A DNA stretch of 5,608 bases. Source: Anaerolineales bacterium. GTDB taxonomy: Bacteria; Chloroflexota; Anaerolineae; Anaerolineales; E44-bin32. The notes under the pieces are model-generated. The model was not told where the DNA came from. It ran no database searches and saw only the letters and a list, made by a program, of their open reading frames with translations. Position 1 is the stretch's first letter, and the number at the start of each line of letters is the position of its first letter. The stretch covers positions 1 to 5,608 of the forward strand of contig JAUWFP010000159.1 of assembly GCA_030606845.1 (NCBI GenBank). The letters are read 5' to 3'. Position numbers and translations under genes: made by a program. Below, one piece after another: positions 1-5,464 of the stretch.

Positions 1-8
1 ACTAAACA

Positions 9-1460
9 ATGGACTGGCAAGATTTTCTTTCAGTACTCCCGTTCATCATAGTCGCTGGCTGGGCGACGCTCCTCCTGCTGGTTGATCTCTGGATCCCCGC
101 CAATCGCAAGGGGATAACAGCAGGGCTGGCTGTGCTTGGCCTGATAGCGGCGATCGCAGCAGTCATCTCCCGCTTCGGCATTGAGAGAGAAGCCTTCGAT
201 GGAATGATCATCGTCGATGGTTTTTCCTCGTTCCTGCAACTTCTATTCCTTGGCGTTGGGTTGATCGCCATATCGCAGGCTTACGATTACCTGCGGCGGC
301 GGGATATCGAGCGTGGGGAATACTACATTTTACTGCTGTACAGCTTGAGTGGAATGCTCTTGATGGCTTCGGCTGGAGATCTGATCGTTGTCTTCCTCGC
401 CGTCGAATTGCTATCGATCCCACTGTATGTCCTTGCCGCTTTCGCAATTCCACAAGCCGAATCGGAAGAATCTGCTCTGAAGTATTTCCTCCTAGGAGCC
501 TTTGCCTCGGGATTCCTTGTGTATGGTATTGCGCTGGTCTTTGGTTCAACGGGAACAACCGCGCTAAGCGGCATGGTTGCCGCGATTGCGAGTGCTGAAA
601 CCACGCCTATTCTTCTCCTCATAGGGAGCGGGATGATCCTGGTTGGCCTGGGATTTAAGGTCGCAGCGGTGCCATTCCATATGTGGACTCCGGATGTTTA
701 CCAGGGGGCGCCCACTTCGGTGACGTCGTTCATGGCTGTAGGCGCGAAGGCTGGCGGTTTCGCTGCCTTGCTGAGGATTTTCATTTCTGCGCTGCCGGGT
801 GCTGCTGTGATGTGGATGCCGCTCACGATGTGGATCGCCGCATTGACGATGGCCTGGGGGAATATCGCCGCGATTTCGCAGACCAATATTAAGCGCATGC
901 TGGCCTATTCGAGCATCGCACATGCAGGGTATATTTTCATGGCTCTGCCGGCTGCGGCGACACCAGAAGTTGCGCCGGAAGCGGTTCGGGCTGCGCTTTT
1001 CTACCTGGTGACATACGCGATTACCAACCTGGGCGCCTGGGGTGTTGTGCTGGCTATGGAGAAAGCGGAAGGCTCAGGATTGGCGATTGAGGATTACAGC
1101 GGACTGGGGAAGAAACGCCCAGCGCTTGCGTTGGCAATGGCGCTGTTTATGCTATCGTTGACGGGGATTCCTCCCACCGTCGGGTTTATGGGGAAGTTCT
1201 ATCTTTTCCGAGCCGTCATCGATGCGAATTTGATATGGCTTGCACTTGTGGGCGTCGTGACCTCGCTCATCTCCGCATACTACTACTTGCGTGTGATTGT
1301 CGTAATGTACATGCGCGAGGGTGAGCCAGAAGTACGTTCAGAAGCGCTCCTCAATTCCACAATTTTGATCACCGCTTTTGGGACATTCTTCTTTGGGATT
1401 TTGCCCGGGCTCCTCTTGAAGATGATCAATCAGGTCAGTCTGCTGGATTTATTTCGATAA
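9..1460 (+). CDS. nuoN: NADH-quinone oxidoreductase subunit N (complex I antiporter-like subunit)
   Basis: Membrane subunit of respiratory complex I. It is one of the three Mrp-antiporter-like subunits thought to translocate protons while NADH is oxidised and quinone reduced. The 483-residue product has the usual family length and about 14 hydrophobic helices. The expected charged residues sit inside membrane segments: Glu133 (FLAVELLSIP), Lys158 (ALKYFLLGAF), Lys217 (LGFKVAAVPFHMWTPD), Lys247 (GAKAGG) and Lys396 (GFMGKFYLF). The motif PFHMWTPDVYQGAPT at 222-236 is diagnostic for NuoN within the antiporter family. The ATG at 9 is probably the true start, because an in-frame TAA lies at 3-5 and MDWQDFLSVLP is a normal NuoN N-terminus; the ribosome binding site is outside the window. 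Upstream nuo genes are expected to the left but cannot be seen. A strong terminator follows the stop, which fits the last gene of a nuo operon. Confidence 0.97.
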   Translation: MDWQDFLSVLPFIIVAGWATLLLLVDLWIPANRKGITAGLAVLGLIAAIAAVISRFGIEREAFDGMIIVDGFSSFLQLLFLGVGLIAISQAYDYLRRRDIERGEYYILLLYSLSGMLLMASAGDLIVVFLAVELLSIPLYVLAAFAIPQAESEESALKYFLLGAFASGFLVYGIALVFGSTGTTALSGMVAAIASAETTPILLLIGSGMILVGLGFKVAAVPFHMWTPDVYQGAPTSVTSFMAVGAKAGGFAALLRIFISALPGAAVMWMPLTMWIAALTMAWGNIAAISQTNIKRMLAYSSIAHAGYIFMALPAAATPEVAPEAVRAALFYLVTYAITNLGAWGVVLAMEKAEGSGLAIEDYSGLGKKRPALALAMALFMLSLTGIPPTVGFMGKFYLFRAVIDANLIWLALVGVVTSLISAYYYLRVIVVMYMREGEPEVRSEALLNSTILITAFGTFFFGILPGLLLKMINQVSLLDLFR

Positions 1461-1487
1461 CCGAATAACGATCTACTTTGTGCAATG

Positions 1488-1521
1488 AATCCTGCGACGT
1501 GGCTGTCGCGGGATTGTTTTT
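1488..1521 (+). terminator. Rho-independent terminator after nuoN
   Basis: An 11-bp stem, AATCCTGCGAC (1488-1498) with GTCGCGGGATT (1505-1515), has one G-T wobble and a 6-base loop. It is followed by GTTTTTATATT, including five T in a row at 1517-1521. It starts 28 bases after the nuoN stop, so it should end the nuo transcript. The acylphosphatase gene downstream then needs its own promoter. Confidence 0.85.
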
Positions 1522-1616
1522 ATATTGGAGTGGTTGGCAAATTGCACAAGTTGGGGTGCGTAGCAGGGTGTGTGGATGGGCGCATAAATAGTAGAAGAGA
1601 CCCCCATGCTTTTTTG

Positions 1617-1640
1617 AGAGCAATCGTTTATAGTTGCTCT
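1617..1640. repeat. Short inverted repeat in the acylphosphatase leader
   Basis: AGAGCAA (1617-1623) and TTGCTCT (1634-1640) form a perfect 7-bp inverted repeat around a 10-base A/T-rich centre that contains TATAGT (1629-1634). It sits 14 bases before the AGGAG of the next gene. It could be a leader hairpin, or an operator around a -10 element, but I find no -35 box at proper spacing (an upstream TTGAGA at 1614 is only 9 bases away). A 7-bp repeat can arise by chance. Confidence 0.25.
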
Positions 1641-1664
1641 GATTTGAACCGGCAGGAGAGCTTT

Positions 1665-1964
1665 ATGGGTGCAGCGCGGGCGCATCTCGTAATCCAAGGG
1701 AGAGTTCAGGGAGTGAGCTTCCGCTATCATACAATGCAGGAGGCGCGAATACTCGGGCTCACGGGGTGGGTGCGGAACCTCTGGGATGGACATGTTGAAG
1801 TCTTGCTTGACGGTGATGAGGATGCGGTTAAGCAAATGATCGAGTGGTGCCGACAAGGACCTCCCTCTGCGGTAGTCGAGAATGTCGAGGTCGCCTGGGA
1901 AGAGCCCACTGCCGAATATAACAATTTCCGCGTGCGGATAAACGCAGGTGTGGGACCTTCTTGA
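1665..1964 (+). CDS. acyP: Acylphosphatase
   Basis: Small cytoplasmic enzyme that hydrolyses the carboxyl-phosphate bond of acyl phosphates such as 1,3-bisphosphoglycerate, acetyl phosphate or carbamoyl phosphate. The 99-residue product is the normal size for the ferredoxin-like acylphosphatase fold. Both signatures are intact: GRVQGVSFR at 12-20, with Arg20 as the phosphate-binding arginine, and the second signature from GWVRN to DG at 34-50, with Asn38 as the catalytic asparagine. It ends with the usual FRVRI strand at 88-92. The ATG at 1665 is chosen because AGGAG (1654-1658) lies 6 bases upstream and homology begins here. The same frame is open back to an ATG at 1485, but that stretch has no family similarity and runs through the nuoN terminator. 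The stop overlaps the start of the next gene by 4 bases. The ending NAGVGPS, after the domain, is probably unstructured. Confidence 0.93.
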   Translation: MGAARAHLVIQGRVQGVSFRYHTMQEARILGLTGWVRNLWDGHVEVLLDGDEDAVKQMIEWCRQGPPSAVVENVEVAWEEPTAEYNNFRVRINAGVGPS

Positions 1965-2314
1965 GCAATCCTCCCGAGATCCAGGCACTCCGTTTCGGTC
2001 GAATCGTCATTGATAACGTTGTTTACAATCGAGACGTGATCATCTTCCCCGACCGGGTCCGATCTGACTGGCGACGAAGAGACGGGCATAACCTGGCCCT
2101 CGAGGACTTGGACGAAGTGCTAGAAGGTAACCCAGAAACCATCATACTGGGGCGGGGTGTCTTTGGGAGGATGAAAGTATCGGGCGAACTACGCGAGACG
2201 ATAACAGAGCGTGGAATTGAACTTATTGTTTTTCGAACTGAAGGGGCAAGAAAGGCGTACAACGAACTGCGCGAGCGACGACGAGTGATCGCTGCGCTCC
2301 ACCTCAGCTGTTGA
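1961..2314 (+). CDS. Mth938/DUF498-domain protein (NDUFAF3-like family)
   Basis: The 117-residue product matches the whole Mth938-like (DUF498) domain. It has the N-terminal FGRIVIDNVVYNRDVIIFPD block (12-31), RVRSDWRRRDGHNL (32-45), the central IILGRGVFGRMKV block (61-73) in the place of the family's GTG/GxG loop, and the typical C-terminus RRVIAALHLSC. The bacterial function is not established. The human relative NDUFAF3 is a mitochondrial complex I assembly factor, and the bacterial fold has no obvious catalytic site. The start is a TTG whose last two bases form part of the acylphosphatase TGA (TTGA), with only a weak GGGA at 1952-1955. This suggests translation by reinitiation after the upstream gene. 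No other start codon would preserve the conserved N-terminus. Family assignment is firm; a role in complex I here is inference from the human homologue and from nuoN lying nearby. Confidence 0.88.
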   Translation: MSNPPEIQALRFGRIVIDNVVYNRDVIIFPDRVRSDWRRRDGHNLALEDLDEVLEGNPETIILGRGVFGRMKVSGELRETITERGIELIVFRTEGARKAYNELRERRRVIAALHLSC

Positions 2315-2444
2315 CCAAACCCTGATATTCTTTCGTTATTCTGTTTGCAATACGTAGAGTCTCCCCCGGGTTCTCCCCTTAGTTTATGCTTTCTGGAGAG
2401 CGCAGCAGATATCCGCGGGGAGCCCCAAGCCACGGAGCGGCAGT

Positions 2445-3122
2445 GTGAAAATGAAGGATTATGATCTCTCACAGTACGGAGTTCTCTGGGATCTCGATGG
2501 GGTTTTGATAGAAAGCTCCCAACAACACCTTGAGAGTTGGGTGAATGTCCTACCCCGCTTTGGTTTGACAATGTCCGGGGAGCTTCACGAGCAGACCTTC
2601 GGCATGAATAACAGGGAAATCCTGACAATCATGCTCGGCGAGCCGCCTGAAGCGGATTTTCTGCGTCGGGTAAGCTGGGAGAAAGAAAGCGCCTTCCGTG
2701 AGATCATTAAAGGAACTGTCGAACCTCTTGGGGGAGCGGTGGAGCTGCTTGAGCAGTTATCTTCGGTGAAGGTGCGGCAGGCGATCGCATCTTCGGCGCC
2801 GGAGGAGAATATCCGCGTTGTGGTTGAAGAGCTGCAGATTGGGGGATATTTCCAGGCGCTTGTTTCTGGACATGACCTCCCCGCGAAACCAGACCCTGCG
2901 GTCTACCTGGAAGCCGCCAGACAGATAGAGCTGGGACCTGAAGCCTGTGTTGTTGTCGAGGATGCTGTCGTAGGTGTTCATGGCGCTAAGAAGGCTGGAA
3001 TGCGTGCAGTTGGGGTGACGACCACGCACGCAGCCGAGGCGTTACAGGGCGCAGATTTGGTTGTCGAATCCTTACTCAATTTATCTGTGGGTGATATCGT
3101 TCACCTTCTCAGGAATGATTAA
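2445..3122 (+). CDS. HAD-superfamily hydrolase, beta-phosphoglucomutase-like (subfamily I)
   Basis: Cytoplasmic phosphatase or phosphomutase of 225 residues. All four HAD motifs are present: motif I WDLDGVL with nucleophile Asp16 and acid/base Asp18; motif II ASS at 115-117; motif III Lys148 in AKPDP; motif IV VVEDAVVGV with Glu172-Asp173 for Mg binding. The helical C1 cap occupies about residues 22-90. The EDAVVGVHGAKKAGM segment is characteristic of the beta-PGM/phosphoglycolate phosphatase/2-deoxyglucose-6-phosphatase group. The substrate cannot be named from sequence; a sugar phosphate is most likely. The GTG start at 2445 is preferred over the ATG at 2451 because GGAG (2434-2437) lies 7 bases before the GTG and 13 before the ATG. 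The 130-base gap from the previous gene contains TTGACC (2311-2316) with only a poor -10 (GTTATT, 18 bases on), so a separate promoter is possible but weakly supported. It may be co-transcribed with the two genes before it. Confidence 0.9.
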   Translation: MKMKDYDLSQYGVLWDLDGVLIESSQQHLESWVNVLPRFGLTMSGELHEQTFGMNNREILTIMLGEPPEADFLRRVSWEKESAFREIIKGTVEPLGGAVELLEQLSSVKVRQAIASSAPEENIRVVVEELQIGGYFQALVSGHDLPAKPDPAVYLEAARQIELGPEACVVVEDAVVGVHGAKKAGMRAVGVTTTHAAEALQGADLVVESLLNLSVGDIVHLLRND

Positions 3123-3230
3123 GCCTAGTCCCACATTCGAACCTACAAACAAAATAATCCAGAAACATGGGAGCAGGATAAAAAGTTCTGTTGATATGGA
3201 ATTCTTGTGATCGTGGAACGGGCAATCATC

Positions 3231-3252
3231 GTAGAGACCAGGGCGTCTCTAC
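3231..3252. repeat. GTAGAGAC/GTCTCTAC hairpin element
   Basis: Perfect 8-bp inverted repeat GTAGAGAC (3231-3238) and GTCTCTAC (3245-3252) around the 6-base loop CAGGGC. No T-run follows on either strand, so it is not a standard terminator. From memory, spacers of Chloroflexota and filamentous Cyanobacteria often carry dispersed palindromes with these ends and a CGTCTCTAC arm. This may be a small or degenerate copy. Whether it is repeated in this genome cannot be tested from one window. Confidence 0.5.
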
Positions 3253-3442
3253 AAGATCAAAATGGGAACCGGGCACATTGGGTGCGGCCATCAACCAATA
3301 TGAATCAATATCAACGAAACGAATCCGGTATATAGGAACAACTGCGTTCGCCTGGCAGCCTCGATTCCATGACCACCTTCTCTTAGATTAGCCGGCGATT
3401 GTAAAAACCATTCTTCAAGAGAAAACATACGTCAATTAACGC

Positions 3443-3476
3443 GGAAACAAGAGGGTAACGCTACCCTCGCGCTTCC
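3443..3476 (-). terminator. Possible intrinsic terminator of the rnz unit
   Basis: The core is a perfect 7-bp stem GAGGGTA (3451-3457) with TACCCTC (3462-3468) and a 4-base loop. Outside it, GGAA (3443-3446) can pair with TTCC (3473-3476), and most of the bases between can pair through wobbles. Read on the minus strand, the core is followed directly by TTGTTT, as in a weak terminator. Read on the plus strand, no T-run follows. It lies 108 bases beyond the rnz stop, which is rather far, hence the low confidence. Confidence 0.35.
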
Positions 3477-3583
3477 AAGTTGCTCCCCCCGGGGGTAGAG
3501 GCTACCGGGTTAGGTTCATTCGTAAATGTGATTCATTGGAGAAGGGGAAATTCTTGATGGGTACTTGAAAGGATTGGTAAAGT

Positions 3584-4504
3584 TCATTCCGCTCGTTTGA
3601 TCTGAAAATGATCGAAGTCGCGAGCGACAGTGGTGTTGGGAAAGATCGCCCTCGCTTCCTCGACAACTTCCTTCTCCCGGTACCGGCGGGAGATGTGGGT
3701 TAGGTAAAGGTGGCGCACGCCAACGCGTTGAGCAAATTCCGCAGCCTGACCTGCTGATAGATGCCCGAACTTCTTAGCTAAATCGGATTCTGAAGATAGA
3801 TAGGTTGCCTCAATCACGAGTGCGTCTGCCTCAAGCGCGGCTTTCTGTAATCCTTTTGTGCTGCCGCAATCGCCTATGTGGACCAGCCGAGCGCCCCTGC
3901 GCGGAGGTCCAAGGACATCCTCCGGGTTGATCACACTGCCATCAGGCAAGGTGATGGGTTTGCCGGCAACGAGCTCCGCACGGAGTGGTCCAGAGGGCAC
4001 ATTCATCGCCTCTGCTTGTTCCACGAGGAAGGGGCGGTGTGAGGCTTCCTCAAAAACAAACCCGAAACAGCCCGGTCCCCGATGGGAGACGGGGATCGCG
4101 GAGACCTGCAGTCCATTTTCCTCAATTATCAAACCCGGTTCAAGGATGCGCAGGTTGATATCTATAGGGGGACGCGCACCGCGAAGAACAACACCATAGA
4201 GCAAGTCATGTATCCGCTCCATAGCCCATTCCCCTGCCCAAATCTCGAGACGATCAATTGCCTCCCAGCGAGAAAAGGTTGAAAGCAATCCAGCGAGACC
4301 CAGGATGTGATCGAGATGGCCATGCGTGATTAGAATCCGATTTAAGCGGCGGAATCCTAAGCCCGAACGCAGGATCTGGCGTTGGGTTCCCTCACCACAA
4401 TCGATCAAGAAACGTTGGTCTTGGTAGCTTACAACCTGCGCGGATAACCCGCGGTGAACTGATGGCGCCGATGCCGAAGTACCAAGGAATGTAAGTTCCA
4501 GCAA
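3584..4504 (-). CDS. rnz: Ribonuclease Z (tRNA 3'-end endonuclease)
   Basis: Metallo-beta-lactamase-fold endonuclease that cuts tRNA precursors just after the discriminator base to make the tRNA 3' end. Counting from the chosen start, the product has 306 residues, the usual length of the short bacterial form. It carries the zinc motif HGHLDH (His61, His63, Asp65, His66), His141 in PVSHRGPG, Asp212 in HIGDCGST, His248 in GHLSAGQAAE and His270 in YLTHISRRY. It opens with LELTFLGTSASAPS, the standard RNase Z N-terminus. The TTG at 4504-4502 is chosen because AGAGG (plus-strand 4510-4514) lies 5 bases upstream and homology starts one residue later. A longer reading from 4636 would add 44 unrelated residues and overlap the preceding gene by 62 bases; the GTG at 4531 has no binding site. 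The gene follows a small membrane-protein gene after 70 bases and may have its own promoter. Confidence 0.95.
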   Translation of the reverse strand: MLELTFLGTSASAPSVHRGLSAQVVSYQDQRFLIDCGEGTQRQILRSGLGFRRLNRILITHGHLDHILGLAGLLSTFSRWEAIDRLEIWAGEWAMERIHDLLYGVVLRGARPPIDINLRILEPGLIIEENGLQVSAIPVSHRGPGCFGFVFEEASHRPFLVEQAEAMNVPSGPLRAELVAGKPITLPDGSVINPEDVLGPPRRGARLVHIGDCGSTKGLQKAALEADALVIEATYLSSESDLAKKFGHLSAGQAAEFAQRVGVRHLYLTHISRRYREKEVVEEARAIFPNTTVARDFDHFQIKRAE

Positions 4505-4549
4505 GATGTCCTCTATTTTTACGATCCACACTATTGGAAGGAGCGATTC

Positions 4550-4578
4550 ATTGTACCTTAATCGGGTTGATGTTTCAC
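4550..4578 (-). promoter_or_regulatory. Candidate sigma-70-type promoter for rnz
   Basis: On the minus strand, GTGAAA (plus 4573-4578, 4 of 6 to TTGACA) and TACAAT (plus 4550-4555, 5 of 6 to TATAAT) are separated by exactly 17 bases. Transcription would start near 4543, giving a leader of roughly 38 bases before the TTG of rnz. The -35 box overlaps the stop codon of the upstream membrane-protein gene. Its placement is good, but single matches of this quality also occur by chance. Confidence 0.4.
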
Positions 4579-5024
4579 ACGTTTTGGAGCGAGGATCTGA
4601 GCGAGGATAGACCCGCAAGACAGGCCGCGAGGCCAAGGAACAGCGCGGCAGGGCTCATCTGGATTCGCCAGGCGAGAAGGCACCAGGCACAGATGATGCC
4701 CATCGATAGCGCAGAGTAGCGACGTGAAATTGTTCGAGACCAGAGACGTGTCGGCAGCCAGGTCGGGCGGAGAAACGTTATGGTGAGAGCGATGATCCCT
4801 GAGAGGATCACAGTGATGCGCAGACTAAAGCTCCATGCTTCGTAGTATAGGATGACGATGGATGCGGGCAGCAAGATTAGAAGACCATAGGCCGCAGCCA
4901 AGGCGCGCTCCCAGCGTTTGTTTTTATCGATCCAACCTCGCCGGGCGACGAAACCCATGCCTGAGGCGAAACCGAGATAAAGTGTTGCCATCCCTAAAGT
5001 GAGCAGTAATTCAATCAGGTCCAT
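4575..5024 (-). CDS. Small multi-spanning membrane protein of unknown function
   Basis: I do not recognise the family. The 149-residue product is very hydrophobic, with five likely membrane helices at about 4-26, 41-61, 67-86, 104-120 and 124-142. Basic clusters follow helix 1 (RR at 28-29, then K34, K36, R37, R40) and helix 3 (R86, R93, R97, R101, R102). By the positive-inside rule this places those loops in the cytoplasm and the N-terminus outside. No catalytic motif, cysteine pair or lipobox is visible. The ATG at 5024 is preceded by AGAGA (plus 5030-5034) at 5 bases, a modest ribosome binding site. It ends 70 bases before rnz on the same strand, so co-transcription is possible, but a functional link to tRNA processing is not supported. 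The consistent hydrophobic pattern and binding site make a real gene likely. Confidence 0.7.
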   Translation of the reverse strand: MDLIELLLTLGMATLYLGFASGMGFVARRGWIDKNKRWERALAAAYGLLILLPASIVILYYEAWSFSLRITVILSGIIALTITFLRPTWLPTRLWSRTISRRYSALSMGIICAWCLLAWRIQMSPAALFLGLAACLAGLSSLRSSLQNV

Positions 5025-5464
5025 TCTGATCTCTTTTCAGCACATGCAGCGTGTTTGTTCTATCGCAGCAAGCGCGTTGGATAATTTCGGATCCGATCTG
5101 ATTTCTGAGCGGTTGTTATGGGAATTGCTGATACCCATGCGCAGAAGGCAGATCTGAAGGCGTTATCGACGTGTCGGAGTCGTTTGTCTACGAAGGATTT
5201 GATGCAAGTTGTATGCCCATTTAGGTATTTTCGATGGACGTCAGGGCGAGCGAGGAGGGTGTAATGAGGAGCGAGGCAGCGTAAAGCCGCTTGGTCGAAT
5301 AACAATTTAAAGGATCGTAGCTTTTATCAGGACCGGAAAAAGGATAACAGCGCGGAGAGTAAAGACACTGATTCACACATCATTGCGGCGATTGTTGGTA
5401 TGAATATGCGATTTGGAGGGTTAGCCAGGGCATGGGCAGATACCCACGCTAGCTCCCGCCGTCG
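5025..5464. other. Intergenic spacer, mostly uninterpreted
   Basis: This is 440 bases between two minus-strand genes. It should hold the promoter of the membrane-protein gene, but I find no strong -35/-10 pair just upstream of 5024. Other content: a 10-bp palindrome TCGGATCCGA (5087-5096), a 48-codon plus-strand open frame (5118-5264), two copies of GAGCGAGG 21 bases apart (5248-5255 and 5269-5276), and a hairpin with a 7-bp stem, GCATGGG/CCCACGC (5430-5449), which lacks a T-run. On the minus strand a weak CAGTG/CGCTG stem (5348-5370) is followed by TTATCCTTTTT and could end the gene at the right edge. Confidence 0.5.

Larger units (their letters stand above)
3123..3583. other. Convergent intergenic spacer without a convincing gene
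   Basis: This is 461 bases between two genes pointing at each other. It contains the GTAGAGAC hairpin (3231-3252), a long imperfect hairpin (3443-3476) and a GC-rich element with a run of six C followed by five G (3485-3495) and the small stem GGTAG/CTACC (3494-3506). The only open frame of note, 3191-3391 on the plus strand, starts with TTG, lacks a ribosome binding site, resembles no family I know and reads through the GTAGAGAC hairpin. I see no tRNA-like cloverleaf. No good terminator for the plus-strand HAD gene is visible close after its stop. Confidence 0.6.

Noticed and set aside
1485..1664. N-terminal extension of the acylphosphatase from the ATG at 1485
   Set aside because: The extra 60 residues show no family similarity, the ATG has no ribosome binding site, and the stretch contains the nuoN terminator hairpin. 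The ATG at 1665 has AGGAG 6 bases upstream.
1473..2089. Minus-strand open frames across the acylphosphatase and Mth938-family genes
   Set aside because: These are antisense shadows of two well-supported plus-strand genes and their translations look random.
2023..2628. 201-residue minus-strand open frame
   Set aside because: It spans the Mth938 gene, a spacer and the start of the HAD gene in antisense; the product is Arg/Ser-rich and resembles no family.
3191..3391. 66-residue plus-strand open frame in the convergent spacer
   Set aside because: TTG start without a binding site, no recognisable family, unusual composition, and it runs through the GTAGAGAC palindrome.
3123..3583. Possible tRNA or structured RNA gene in the convergent spacer
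   Set aside because: Several short stems exist, but there is no cloverleaf, no T-loop GTTCRA pattern in the right place and no riboswitch core that I recognise.
5248..5276. CRISPR-like or tandem repeat from the two GAGCGAGG copies
   Set aside because: There are only two 8-base copies with divergent flanks, which is far below the evidence needed for an array.
5060..5305. 81-residue minus-strand open frame upstream of the membrane-protein gene
   Set aside because: TTG start with no clear binding site and no recognisable motif or domain. It is of a length expected by chance.
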